From assembly GCA_038745585.1 (NCBI GenBank), contig JBCDLH010000004.1, positions 62,001 through 126,000 on the forward strand: a stretch of 64,000 bases of DNA, written 5' to 3'. The notes under the pieces were generated by a model. The model saw only the letters and a list, made by a program, of their open reading frames with translations. It had not been told where the DNA came from and did no database searches. Shown here in pieces: positions 17,324-25,817 of this stretch. A program made the translations under genes and the position numbers. The stretch comes from HLUCCA09 sp038745585. Its GTDB lineage: Bacteria; Pseudomonadota; Alphaproteobacteria; Rhodobacterales; Rhodobacteraceae. Position 1 is the first letter of the stretch. Every line of letters starts with the position of its first letter.

Positions 17324-18165
17324 GCCTTGCTTCCATCCCGCAAAGCGTCGGCACAAAGGTTGGTCGCAGCGATGGTCCACAGGATGCACCCGGCCGGTGC
17401 GATGACCATCCAGGGCGCCTGAAACATGTAAATGCGCGCTTCGGCGAGTTGTGCACCCCACTCGGCGGAACCTGGCTCAGCCCCAAGTCCTAAGAACGAC
17501 AGGCCGGCAAAACTCATAACCACCCCACCGACCCGCAGGGTTGCCACGACAGACAGCTGAGCCACGAGGTGTGGAAGAATGTGTCCCGCGACAATCCGCG
17601 CCGTCGAAACTCCCGCAAGCTGGTCGGCCCATATGTCGGGTCGGTCTCGGGATTGGACGACATGGATGCGCGCAAGGCGACCGAGATAGGCCCAAGAAGC
17701 AACGGTCAGTGCGAGAAGCAGGTTGCCAAACCCCGGCCCAAGGATACCGAGAACGGCTAGCGCGATGACGAGATCAGGAATGGCGAGAACTACATCGATC
17801 AATCGCATCAGGATCGTGTCGACGATCCGACCAGAGAGCCCCGCGATCAGTCCAACAGCGATGCTTATGACCAAGGCGCCACCAACGATGAGGAACGTAG
17901 CGAGTAGCGTGGTTCTGGCACCGGCGGCGACCCGCGCAAGGACATCGCGGCCAAGGTGGTCTGTGCCAAACGGATGAGCGATGCTCGGAGGTTGCAAACG
18001 CTCTAGCGGGTTCAGCTGATAGGCTCCACCTTCGGTAAAGCTAGGCCCAAACACTGCAAGGAGACCGAGAACAACCAGAAGACCAAGCCCGGCTCGGCCT
18101 TGCGGACTTAAGAACAGCCCTTGAGCTTGCCCCCGGCGACCGACTGAAGATTCGACAGCACTCAT
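17320..18165 (-). CDS. Dpp/Nik-type ABC permease, DppC family
   Basis: An inner-membrane permease of 281 residues. After a short cytoplasmic N-terminus there is one membrane segment (AGLGLLVVLGLLAVFGPSF), the DppC hallmark HPFGTDHLGRDVLARV, and then five further membrane helices. The EAA-type coupling loop shows LARIHVVQSRDRPDIWADQL before GVSTARIVAGHILPHL. It pairs with the next-upstream DppB-type protein to form the pore. Overlaps of 4 bp with both neighbours place it in the same transcript. Confidence 0.9.
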   Translation of the reverse strand: MSAVESSVGRRGQAQGLFLSPQGRAGLGLLVVLGLLAVFGPSFTEGGAYQLNPLERLQPPSIAHPFGTDHLGRDVLARVAAGARTTLLATFLIVGGALVISIAVGLIAGLSGRIVDTILMRLIDVVLAIPDLVIALAVLGILGPGFGNLLLALTVASWAYLGRLARIHVVQSRDRPDIWADQLAGVSTARIVAGHILPHLVAQLSVVATLRVGGVVMSFAGLSFLGLGAEPGSAEWGAQLAEARIYMFQAPWMVIAPAGCILWTIAATNLCADALRDGSKA

Positions 18166-19115
18166 CGCACGCGGTCCGGATCGGCGTCGGGATCAATGGC
18201 TGCCGCCGCAATGTCGGCCGCCAGGCTGCTCGCCACATAGACCAGCGTCGCGTAAATCGCGTAGCCTTGGATGACAGGCATATCCCGCGCACTCACGGCT
18301 TGCACCGCATAGGAACCAAGACCTGGCCAGGTGAACACCGCCTCAATCACCGGCGCACCCGACAGGATTGCGCCGATGCCCAAACCGACCGCGTGAAGAA
18401 ATGACGGCGCTGCGACCGGCAGTGCATGACGCGTCAGAATCCGCCCCTCGGTCAAACCTCGGGCACGAAGCGTCAGGGCGAAGCGTTTGCCTTGCGCGAC
18501 GATCAGATCGGAACGAAGAAGCCGCGACCAAGTCGCGAAGACACCGAGTGAAAGAGCCAAAGCCGGCAACCAGACGCCCGCCCACGTACCATCACCAATG
18601 ACCGCTCCCCACTCGCCTCGAACCACGACGAACTCGAGGATTATGAAGCCTATTAAGAAAGCTGGAAGTGCTGCTGTGAGGAAGGCGAACACTCTGAGAA
18701 GACTGTCTGGCCATTGATTGCGCCACCTGGCTGCAATCAGAGCTGCAGCGACAGAAATCAGGAGCGCGATTGCCAGCGTTGCGACCGTCAGTCGGACAGT
18801 TGCGGGCAAACGCTGTTGCATCTCTTGAATCACTGGACGACCGGACTGATAGGAAATGCCCAGATCGCCGCGCAAGACGCCGCTGGCCCAGATCGAGTAC
18901 TGTTCTGGCAAGGGTCGGTCGAGACCGTAGAGTTCGGTGACTTCCGCAACCTCTTCTGCGGTGGGGTCCAAGACGCCTTGGGCCTGTAAGATGCGGAACG
19001 CTGGATCACCCGGAGCGAGGGGGATGAGCATCCAAATGAGGATGCTCGCCCCAAACGCCGCGGCTAGCGCGCCAGCCGCCCTTCGCAGGATTTGGGCAAA
19101 AGAGCCGCGAGCCAT
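18162..19115 (-). CDS. Dpp/Nik-type ABC permease, DppB family
   Basis: An inner-membrane permease of 317 residues with six predicted membrane segments. Family landmarks are the first helix (AAFGASILIWMLIPLAPGD), LYGLDRPLPEQYSIWASGVL, GDLGISYQSGRPV and the coupling loop RARGLTEGRILTRHALPVA. The ATG at 19115 is preferred because the preceding stretch overlaps the end of the binding-protein gene and is not membrane-like; a GTG 12 bases further upstream is possible. It forms a heterodimer with the DppC-type protein. Confidence 0.88.
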   Translation of the reverse strand: MARGSFAQILRRAAGALAAAFGASILIWMLIPLAPGDPAFRILQAQGVLDPTAEEVAEVTELYGLDRPLPEQYSIWASGVLRGDLGISYQSGRPVIQEMQQRLPATVRLTVATLAIALLISVAAALIAARWRNQWPDSLLRVFAFLTAALPAFLIGFIILEFVVVRGEWGAVIGDGTWAGVWLPALALSLGVFATWSRLLRSDLIVAQGKRFALTLRARGLTEGRILTRHALPVAAPSFLHAVGLGIGAILSGAPVIEAVFTWPGLGSYAVQAVSARDMPVIQGYAIYATLVYVASSLAADIAAAAIDPDADPDRVR

Positions 19116-19132
19116 GTCGGTCACTCGGGCTT

Positions 19133-20695
19133 TTACGGGTTCGTCGGCACCGTATCCCAGCGGAAGTGGCGGAACCAATTCGACAGCTGGTAGTCCTGGT
19201 AAGTCTCGTCGACGACCAGAGATGGCCGCTGCATCGTGACGGCGATCAGATAGGCCCGCTCTTCGACCATAAGCCGCTGAAGCTGCTGAAAGAGTTCCAA
19301 CTTACGATCCGGATCGAACTCCGAGATGAGATCAGCCGCCAACTGGTCGAGTTCGGGATCGGCCGTCCGGCCATAGTTCTGGACCGAGTCCGACAGGTGG
19401 TAGCGGGTCAGTTGTGTCTCATAGCTCCCCGACCATTGCGACAGGGTGCCATTTGAAACGACAGCCGCGTTCCAGTCATCGGTTTCGAGTGCAATGTCGC
19501 CGACCCGTTCGACCTGCTGTACCTCAATGTCGATACCGATCGGGGCGAGTTGCTGTTCCACGGCAAGCGCCATGGTCACATGGTCCGACCGCCCGCCTGT
19601 GGCAAGCAGTACGATCCGAAGGTCCTCGCCGTCACGGTCGCGGATACCGTCTCCGTCGCTGTCGACCCAGCCGGCTTCGTCCAAGAGCGCTGCAGCCGCC
19701 GACTGATCGGTTATCTGGTTCGCCAGAGAGCCCGCAAACTCTGCCGGATAAAGACCAGTTGCCGTGCTCATATATCCGGCCATAAAGTCTTCGGCGATTT
19801 CGCGATAGTCGATCGCAAGGCTCAGGGCACGACGAACCGGAATCTCATCCAAGGGCGGCACGGCCTGGTTCATTTCGATCCGGATCGAGCTTTCCCAATC
19901 CGCTTGCAGGAAGAACGCCTGCGGGTCGTTTTCAAGCAGAGGACCGTAATCTACTGACATCTGCCGCGCCCAATGCGCTTCGCCGGCGCGTACCGCTGTC
20001 AGGCGGGCTTGCGCATCAGGAATGTTGAGAACGCGCACGCCCGGCAGCGGCGGCGTGCCTTGCCAGTAGTTCTCGTTCCTGGTGAGCACTAATTCAGTGT
20101 CGGAGTAGCTTTCAACGACGAATGGTCCGGTCATGTAGCCGGATGCCGCAAACGCGTCTTCGTCGCCATTTGCCGCTCGTACGGCATCAAGATCATAGAC
20201 GACGAAGGCATTATACTGGACAAGCTTGCGTGGAACGACGGAGTCAGGTTCGGGCGTGGTGATGACGACCGTGTAGTCGCCTGTAACCTCGGCTTGCAGA
20301 TCCGGCAGGAGCGCGCCAGCGAGCGTCGAGTTGGCTGACTGATACTCGAGAAACGCCGCCAACCGCTCCGCATTCAGCGTTGTGCCGTTCTGGAAGGAAA
20401 TGCCTTCGCGCAAGACAAGTTCCCACTGGGTTGGCGCGATGTTGACGAGCGACTCGAGCAGCCATGGCACCGGTTCGCCTTCCGGGGTCATTGTCATCAG
20501 CGTCTCGCCAACGCCCCATCTGAGTTGCCAGGCCTGGTTCATTGCCGTCGGATCGAGTGTGTTGATCGCACGATGCGACGCAATGACGAGAGGTTCGGTA
20601 ATCTGTTGTGCGGCTGTAAGACTGACGGTGCCCAAAAGGAGTGGGACAGTGGTGATCGCAGCGGCGATGCTGCGCGAGAGCACTTTGCGGGACAT
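19133..20695 (-). CDS. Family 5 (Dpp/Opp/Nik) solute-binding protein
   Basis: The 520-residue precursor has a clear signal peptide (MSRKVLSRSIAAAITTVPLL, cleavage near TAAQQ) and no lipobox cysteine, so a free periplasmic protein is expected. The mature part has the SBP_bac_5 signatures: LDPTAMNQAWQLRWGVGETL, LREGISFQNGTTLNAERL, AGEAHWAR, and the late DNYREIA-like IDYREIAEDFMAGY. The family binds peptides, nickel or metal-opine complexes; the ligand cannot be told from sequence. It is the first transporter gene after the cobalamin riboswitch, and its ATG directly follows the stop of a small leader ORF (TGAATG). Confidence 0.9.
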   Translation of the reverse strand: MSRKVLSRSIAAAITTVPLLLGTVSLTAAQQITEPLVIASHRAINTLDPTAMNQAWQLRWGVGETLMTMTPEGEPVPWLLESLVNIAPTQWELVLREGISFQNGTTLNAERLAAFLEYQSANSTLAGALLPDLQAEVTGDYTVVITTPEPDSVVPRKLVQYNAFVVYDLDAVRAANGDEDAFAASGYMTGPFVVESYSDTELVLTRNENYWQGTPPLPGVRVLNIPDAQARLTAVRAGEAHWARQMSVDYGPLLENDPQAFFLQADWESSIRIEMNQAVPPLDEIPVRRALSLAIDYREIAEDFMAGYMSTATGLYPAEFAGSLANQITDQSAAAALLDEAGWVDSDGDGIRDRDGEDLRIVLLATGGRSDHVTMALAVEQQLAPIGIDIEVQQVERVGDIALETDDWNAAVVSNGTLSQWSGSYETQLTRYHLSDSVQNYGRTADPELDQLAADLISEFDPDRKLELFQQLQRLMVEERAYLIAVTMQRPSLVVDETYQDYQLSNWFRHFRWDTVPTNP

Positions 20696-20896
20696 TCAGA
20701 TTTTCCATGGCGAGAGTCTGGGTGCGGGACAACCAGTTTGCCTGATCGTGCCGATCGGATCGGGAACCCAACATCGAAGGATCTGAAGCGAAGGTGCTAA
20801 CGGACGCACGACCAGCGGAATGCGGTCTTGCATTCCAGCGGGCCAAGAATGAACGAGGGATGAGTTCATCATCCACCCGGAAAGGGCATGCGCCAT
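20696..20896 (-). CDS. Possible leader ORF between riboswitch and transporter
   Basis: A 66-codon frame begins MAHALSGWMMNSSLVHSW and ends with TGA directly joined to the ATG of the binding-protein gene. Its ATG has the best ribosome site in the leader (AAGGGGGAA, seven bases before), while the binding-protein gene has none of its own. Translation of the leader ORF may therefore carry ribosomes into the transporter gene. The peptide resembles no known protein; it may matter only for coupling. Confidence 0.4.
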   Translation of the reverse strand: MAHALSGWMMNSSLVHSWPAGMQDRIPLVVRPLAPSLQILRCWVPDPIGTIRQTGCPAPRLSPWKI

Positions 20897-20897
20897 A

Positions 20898-20924
20898 GTT
20901 CCCCCTTCGGCCCTCCGCCGGAAG
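20898..20924 (-). promoter_or_regulatory. Hairpin covering a ribosome site after the riboswitch
   Basis: On the minus strand CTTCCGGC pairs with GCCGAAG (20905-20924, one bulged base, four- to five-base loop). The 3' arm runs into the purine-rich ribosome site of the leader ORF. This could be the expression platform of the riboswitch, hiding the ribosome site when the ligand is bound. There is no T run, so translational rather than transcriptional control is more likely. Confidence 0.5.
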
Positions 20925-20940
20925 TCGGTGATCTCGAGGC

Positions 20941-21110
20941 GAAGGCCGGTCTCCTGGCTCACGGTTAAACAGCGCCCGCCTTCCAGACCGGTGGCCCGTG
21001 GCATTCTGGGCGCTGCCATTCCGCTTACAGTTGCGGGGGCAGCTGCAGATTAAGGCACATAGCCCGCACTGCATTCCCGTTTCACTTCCGAGGGGGAAGC
21101 ACCTTCAACG
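20941..21110 (-). promoter_or_regulatory. Cobalamin riboswitch
   Basis: Read on the minus strand, the conserved blocks of the AdoCbl-class riboswitch appear in order: GGTGC near the 5' end, GAAACGGGAATGCAGTGCGG, GCTGCCCCCGCAACTG followed by TAAGCGG, GCCAC then GGTCTGGAAGG, and the B12-box GTGAGCCAGGAGACCGGCCT at the 3' end. The length of about 170 bases is usual. It lies about 245 bases before the solute-binding-protein gene, with only a hairpin and a small ORF between. It is expected to lower expression of the transporter operon when cobalamin is plentiful. Confidence 0.95.
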
Positions 21111-21606
21111 ATCTGAGGGTGCACATTCTGGTGTTGAAGATCAAGTTGGAATCGGTTGGCAGATACAAGTCCGCTTCGTTGGAGGTCGCTCCGAGCACCG
21201 GATTGCCCTGGTCTTTGCGCTGTCCAAGCGCCGCGGACGGCTACTGTCGCTGGCATGCAGCCTTGCAGCGGCTGCGGACAGAGCCTGGGGAACGGACACG
21301 AGCATATGTCCGGTTTGCCGCTAAGGGCAGACATCATGAGGGCAGTACAGGCAGGTCAGCTTTGGGACAGCAAAGCTTCGGCGCTGACGAGACACCAAGG
21401 TCTCAGATGGGCTCCAAGTGGACCTTCGCTACGAGGGCGAGCCTCACCGGCCACGACGGGACGGTGTCGCAAGGCCGGTCTGCGGACAAAGTGTGAATTC
21501 GCTGCGGCTGCGCGAATGGCAACTTCCTCGAACGGGTTACCTCAACGCTCCAAGAGTGTTCATCTGGCATCATCGATCCGTGCAAACTCAATAGAAAATC
21601 CCAGGC
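21111..21606. other. Gene-free stretch upstream of the riboswitch
   Basis: No convincing gene is seen. The part next to 21110 should hold the promoter of the riboswitch operon, but I could not pick out a clear -35/-10 pair. The open frames crossing it on both strands are short, proline- and serine-rich and without ribosome sites. Confidence 0.4.
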
Positions 21607-22626
21607 TCATTCGTCATCCAAAACGCTATCGTCTGACCAAAAGAATTGCGCCATTTCCATCTCTCCTGACCGCAGGTGCTCCTGCGAAATGGCAAGCGTC
21701 ATGAAGTTCTGAAATATGCCTTTGCCATCAAGTTGATAAACGAGTTGAAGCAAAACTCTGTCTAGCGCGGGGCCGCAGCTTGGGTTGCGTTGCTGAGGTG
21801 TTAGATAAATCGGGTGTCCGCCCACGCGATGTACCCTCTGCCGCATTCCTAAGCTGACACTTTCATCATCGAGACCGCGAAGGGCTTTTCTTGCACTTTT
21901 GGAAAGGACGGGGCGTGGCGCGGCACCATAGTCGTTACAGAAAAGTGCGCTATGGGGCTGGGGTAAGACATAGGCCGGTGGCCGGACAAATGCGAGCGCC
22001 GTTTCGACGGCCCACCCGCATCCTGCCCCAGCTTCGATCTTGTCCCATTCACTGTCGCTAAGGTCCTTCAGCATGTAAAACGGCGTCGCCAATTTTGCAT
22101 CAGGGGCTGCGTTCACGCCGACCGGGCGTGTCAGTTCATATCCACCGACGGGATCGGAATACCATCGGACAACATGAAAAATGTCTGGGTGTTGCTCTGC
22201 ATGCGCCGACCCGTCCGCAATCGAAAGCGTGGTCGTGATCGCAGCAAAGACTTGTAGCAAACCTTTGCGCGGAAAGTCTTGCATCGCTGGAAGCTGCGCA
22301 AAGTTGATCTGTGCGAGAAAACACAAAGGAACACCAGTTTCAGAGACAGGCCATTTTTGGGAGGTATCAGGGACCCAGGGCAACCCTCCCCCTAGTTTTG
22401 TATCCGCAGGTCCACTGTCTTTGCTTCGTTCGAGTTCCAATGAGACCATTGGCAAAGTCGTTGCCTCCATGAGTTCCAATGCAGCCGCGACCTCGTTGGA
22501 TGAAATTGGCTTCCTAAACGCCTTTTCTTTCGCCAATTCGACGGCATCAAATTGGTCACACAGGAACCTGAACAGGACATAAATTGATAGCGCGCCAAGA
22601 GAGAACCAAAAGAACAACAACCGCAC
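21607..22626 (-). CDS. DUF1963 (YwqG-like) protein with N-terminal membrane anchor
   Basis: The protein has 339 residues. The N-terminus is one membrane helix (LLFFWFSLGALSIYVLFRFL). The rest matches the YwqG/DUF1963 pattern: KLGGGLPWVPDTSQKWPVSE, PLCFLAQINFAQLP, GLLQVFAAI, then GGHPIYLTPQQ, LLQLVYQLDGKGIF and the final MEMAQFFWSDD. The function of the family is unknown. It stands alone on the minus strand and has lower GC than the core genes to the right, as expected of island cargo. Confidence 0.8.
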   Translation of the reverse strand: MRLLFFWFSLGALSIYVLFRFLCDQFDAVELAKEKAFRKPISSNEVAAALELMEATTLPMVSLELERSKDSGPADTKLGGGLPWVPDTSQKWPVSETGVPLCFLAQINFAQLPAMQDFPRKGLLQVFAAITTTLSIADGSAHAEQHPDIFHVVRWYSDPVGGYELTRPVGVNAAPDAKLATPFYMLKDLSDSEWDKIEAGAGCGWAVETALAFVRPPAYVLPQPHSALFCNDYGAAPRPVLSKSARKALRGLDDESVSLGMRQRVHRVGGHPIYLTPQQRNPSCGPALDRVLLQLVYQLDGKGIFQNFMTLAISQEHLRSGEMEMAQFFWSDDSVLDDE

Positions 22627-22863
22627 CTCGCTTTCAAATCGTCAGCGCACATTAGATACGGTGCAGCATGTTGGCAAAGAGGGCTCTTATGCGGGCGTTA
22701 GCTGCACCATCGCCCAATTTCGGCTGTCGTCGATAGAGGCCATCAGCTTCGGTCGGTCGCAGCGTCCGGATCGCAGACAAAACGGGCTGTCGCCGCAGTC
22801 GGTACGAATGTCTGTTCTTTTGATCTATACCTGACGACATATGGCGGTCGAAACAGTCAGTCA

Positions 22864-23874
22864 TCAGGTGTCAGGCCTCACGTCCCTGTCTTTGATCCAT
22901 GTTGCCATGTCCCGCAGAGCGCCGGGAGCGAAGGCGTGTCGGCCCTCCAGGACGAAGCGGGCGCGGACGTGCCAAGGCCACTCCTCGGCGAGCTGCCAGT
23001 TGTAGGGCACCGAGTTGAGCAGGGCGTGGGTGGCGTCGCGCACAACCCGGATTTCGTTCGCCGAATGTTTGTCGCCTAATAGAGCACGGTACGTAGCCGC
23101 ATCGGCCTCGGCGTCGACGTTCAGGTCATCAGCACCCCAGATGGCGAGGATCGGCAGGGTCGACCGCGCCAATTCCTCGGTTGCGTCGGCGTCCCTGTTG
23201 GTGCGTACGAAGCGCCAGCGGGCGGGCGTCATCCCGTCCGGTACATCCTCCAGGCCGGCCGCCGGACCGAAGGCCACCGCATCGGCCTCTGCCTCGCGCG
23301 CTAGGACCTCCGTGATCTCCGCCTCGGTAGCGCCGGCGCGGCGGAGTCGGACGCGGGTGTAGTAGTCGCCCTGTGCCTGCCACGAGACGGCCGGACCGAT
23401 CAACACGAGGAAATCCGCCTCGCCAGGTGCGAGGCTCGGCAACACCCAGCCCGCCTGCGAGAAGCCGAGCGCCCCCACCCCGATGCCCCCCAGCCGATCG
23501 CGTAGCACGGCAAGTGCGGCGCGCGTCTCCGCCGTCCGGTCTGCCATTGACTGGTCCAGCCAATCCCCCTCGGACGCACCCACGCCAGGTTTGTCCCAGG
23601 ATGCCACGGCGATCCCCTGGTCGAGCAATGCGTTCACCAGCGGCGGATAGCCCTCGCTACCCGTCCGGTCCTGCCGCCCGTCGCCATGGACAAGAACCAC
23701 CGCCGCCTCGGGTTGCCCATTCGGCAGCCACAGCGTCCCCACCACGGCGGACCCACCCGCGTCGAACGTAAAGGGTTCGGAGGTGCGACGATCCAAGTCA
23801 TGATCGGCCAGGCGCCAGAGCGCGAAGGCCAGGATTACGCCAAGCCCGGCGATGATCAGCAGTGTAATTCGCAT
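22864..23874 (-). CDS. Membrane-anchored alpha/beta hydrolase
   Basis: The protein has 336 residues. Residues 1-20 form a signal anchor (MRITLLIIAGLGVILAFALW). The hydrolase fold follows: VHGDGRQDRTG (oxyanion region, about 62-72), nucleophile elbow GFSQAG (Ser139), acid in WGADDLNVD and histidine in RDATHALLN. It is probably a serine esterase or peptidase facing the periplasm; the substrate is unknown. The DNA is much richer in GC than the DUF1963 gene beside it, so the two may have come from different sources. A short frame follows the stop (TGATG) but is not convincing. Confidence 0.85.
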   Translation of the reverse strand: MRITLLIIAGLGVILAFALWRLADHDLDRRTSEPFTFDAGGSAVVGTLWLPNGQPEAAVVLVHGDGRQDRTGSEGYPPLVNALLDQGIAVASWDKPGVGASEGDWLDQSMADRTAETRAALAVLRDRLGGIGVGALGFSQAGWVLPSLAPGEADFLVLIGPAVSWQAQGDYYTRVRLRRAGATEAEITEVLAREAEADAVAFGPAAGLEDVPDGMTPARWRFVRTNRDADATEELARSTLPILAIWGADDLNVDAEADAATYRALLGDKHSANEIRVVRDATHALLNSVPYNWQLAEEWPWHVRARFVLEGRHAFAPGALRDMATWIKDRDVRPDT

Positions 23875-23923
23875 GGCATCATTCTACCGTGGCCGCGTCT
23901 CAAAAACATGTAGAATATGACCG

Positions 23924-24539
23924 ATGAGCGATACTGAGCATCCTCCGCATAACATCGAAATCCCGCACGGACCACGACACGGCGATCACACCCAGGCCGC
24001 GCAGGGCTATTGGAAGGCCTTCGCGCGCAGGCTGCGCTATCCGCTTGGGCCGGAAGACAAGGCAACAGCCTTCAGCGAACGCGTCCTCGATCGCGACCAT
24101 GCCATCAGTGCGGTCGCGCCGGACGGCACATTCCTCGGCGTCGCTGGCTTCAAATCCCCAATGGCGCCTTCGTCGGAGGCAGGTTTCGGGATCTCGTGGC
24201 GGTCTAAGGATGGGTCGTCGCGTGCTGGAGGGGCGTTGTCGTGAGCGTCCTCGAACGACGCGGCGAGGAAGGCATCTTGCTGATGGAAGGCGTCTTCGTG
24301 ACGCCCGCCGCGCGGGGGGGCGTGGCGTCGGTACCGCCGTGCTGGCCGCGATCTAGCGGCGTGCCGCCAAAGCGGGTCTGGCACGCATCCGCCTCGACGT
24401 GATCGACACAAACCCGCGCGCCCGCGCCCTCTACGAGCGTAAGGGTTTCAAGGAGGTCGCCGCGACATCTCTCGGCCTCCACTCGCCGATCTTCGGCTTC
24501 TCGCGCGCCGCGCAGATGAGCAAGACCGTCCGAGGGTGA
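23924..24539 (+). pseudogene. Broken GNAT acetyltransferase
   Basis: The pieces of one GNAT N-acetyltransferase are spread over different frames: MSDTEHPPHNIEIPHGPRHG to TFLGVAGFKSP (23924-24160), then LERRGEEGILLMEGVFVTPA in a second frame, then GVGTAVLAA and LARIRLDVIDTNPRARALYE with RKGFKEV (acetyl-CoA-binding and C-terminal motifs) to the stop at 24537-24539. At least two frame changes, near 24160 and 24310, plus in-frame stops near 24195 and 24355 break it. It is divergent from the hydrolase, with about 50 bp between them. Confidence 0.8.
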
Positions 24540-24823
24540 TTGTGCTCAGAGCAGGCGAAGGCATTGGTCGGTCCCACACGTTCGATATGTGTGCACACTG
24601 ACGGTGCTTTGCCGCGGAACATGTAGACCGTTTTAGCACGGTCGTTCTTGCGCTTTGGAACGAAACGGCTCGCCGGTCTAGACCCATCTGAAACCGCCGA
24701 AGCTGCCGTTCGTACGTCACGCAACACCTGTCACTCTGGGCTCTTTGCTGTCATCCGACTGTTTCCGATGCGCGTTGAGTCCCCCGTTTCATTGGTGAAC
24801 CGACCCAGCCCGGGTACAGACCA
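24540..24823. other. Short gene-free stretch
   Basis: No gene is seen. The stretch separates the broken acetyltransferase from the stop of the XRE regulator gene. Confidence 0.4.
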
Positions 24824-25060
24824 CTAACCCCGATCCCGCAACCTCACCCCCGGCCCACCACCGTTCTGCTCGATGAACTGAACACCCGCGGCTTCGAGGG
24901 CGTTACGGATGGCTGCTACGGCTTCGGCGGACGCAGGGGGCTGAATGGTCCCTTCCGCTCTCTTCAGCGTTGAAACTGAGACCTTCGCGCGTTTCGCCAA
25001 CGAGGCTTGGCTCTCTCCGATCATCGACCTTGCTGCTCGCAATTGTTCGGGCGTTGTCAT
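24824..25060 (-). CDS. XRE-family transcription regulator, 78 aa
   Basis: A small repressor-like protein of 78 residues. The helix-turn-helix covers about residues 5-58: EQLRAARSMIGESQASLAKR, AKVSVSTLKRAEG. The remaining helix (AEAVAAIRNALEAAGVQFIE) and the ending NGGGPGVRLRDRG are typical of short XRE proteins in Rhizobiales and Rhodobacterales, where the FIEQNGGGPGVRL tail is common. It has a good ribosome site (AAGAGG, five bases before ATG). It is divergent from the three-gene operon at 25124-26351 and probably controls it and itself through the repeats at 25079-25118. Confidence 0.85.
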   Translation of the reverse strand: MTTPEQLRAARSMIGESQASLAKRAKVSVSTLKRAEGTIQPPASAEAVAAIRNALEAAGVQFIEQNGGGPGVRLRDRG

Positions 25061-25078
25061 ATCACCTCTTGAACTAAA

Positions 25079-25118
25079 TAGACCAACCGCCTATGGTCCA
25101 TATAGACCATATCAGACC
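25079..25118. promoter_or_regulatory. Inverted-repeat operator between XRE gene and operon
   Basis: TATGGTC-CATATA-GACCATA at 25092-25111 is a perfect inverted repeat. A further half-site TAGACCA lies at 25079-25085 and another (AGACC) at 25114-25118, so four GACC/GGTC units are packed into 40 bp, close to the start codons on both sides. This is the expected layout of an autoregulated divergent promoter. Confidence 0.65.
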
Positions 25119-25123
25119 GGAGC

Positions 25124-25366
25124 ATGATCACAATGACCAAGAACCTCCCCAAGACACGTCAGGAGCTTCAAGTTGAAGCCGGACATCTCCATGCCGTTCT
25201 GGAAGGCATATCTGTCCTGCGCGATGCCGCCGACGGCGAGCAAAAGGATGAGGAAGCCAGGCGCGCTGGAAATGCGCTGCTTGTGCTAATCGAAGTGGCC
25301 ATCGAGAAGGCCCATCGTTTGGATATCGCGCTCGACAACGTCAACAAGCCGGAGTTGGCGGCGTGA
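25124..25366 (+). CDS. Hypothetical protein, 80 aa
   Basis: I do not recognise the family. It has 80 residues and is almost wholly helical, with a likely coiled stretch (TRQELQVEAGHLHAVLEGIS) and a central acidic patch (DAADGEQKDEEARRAG). It is the first gene of a three-gene run facing away from the XRE regulator and overlaps the next by 4 bp (GTGA). An ATG at 25133 is an alternative start. A small helical protein under an XRE repressor could be a phage control protein or part of a toxin-antitoxin-like pair, but there is no direct sign. Confidence 0.65.
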   Translation: MITMTKNLPKTRQELQVEAGHLHAVLEGISVLRDAADGEQKDEEARRAGNALLVLIEVAIEKAHRLDIALDNVNKPELAA

Positions 25367-25800
25367 ACGACATGCAAAGGCCTCCCGAGGAACTGCGTCC
25401 CGTCACCGAATACGAGAACGACAGCGTCCAGGGTGCTGCCCTTGCCGCGAAGAAAATCTTCGATGAGGAGCAAGAGAAGGTCGCGAAGCTTCGCAAGCAG
25501 CACCAGGACTACAAGGAAAGCCTCCCGAAGGACCCCATACAGGCCCTCAAAGAGATCAGTCGTACGCTGCCGCATATGAACGAGAGCCTGTCCGACCAGT
25601 ATGCCCTCAAGGCAGCGCTGATCCTCGTCAATGAGCTCGCGCTTCGTCGCGACCTGGACAACTGCCAGGACCTCAATGACGCGATTTTCTGGCTGACCTC
25701 TCAGGGCATCAATGCCCTGCGGATGCTCGAAGAAAGCAATGCTCGGGCCCACGACATCGCCGGGCAATTCCACGACACGCACCGGCCATTCCGCGCCTGA
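25363..25800 (+). CDS. Hypothetical protein, 145 aa
   Basis: I do not recognise the family. It has 145 residues and is helical, with a charged N-terminal coiled-coil region (AAKKIFDEEQEKVAKLRKQH) and a second half of amphipathic helices (LKAALILVNELALRRDLDNC). It begins with GTG overlapping the stop of the preceding gene (GTGA). Both are helical and coupled, which suggests that the two proteins bind one another. Confidence 0.65.
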   Translation: MNDMQRPPEELRPVTEYENDSVQGAALAAKKIFDEEQEKVAKLRKQHQDYKESLPKDPIQALKEISRTLPHMNESLSDQYALKAALILVNELALRRDLDNCQDLNDAIFWLTSQGINALRMLEESNARAHDIAGQFHDTHRPFRA

Positions 25801-25817
25801 GGCCCACGTCACCATCA

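Noticed and set aside
15734..17461. Longer start of the fused ATPase (46 extra residues)
   Set aside because: The extra residues overlap the permease gene in another frame and look random; the ATG at 17323 overlaps the permease stop by 4 bp as elsewhere in the operon.
22652..22864. 70-codon minus-strand frame starting in the stop of the alpha/beta hydrolase gene
   Set aside because: The start overlap is suggestive, but the product is arginine-rich with no family features and no ribosome site of its own.
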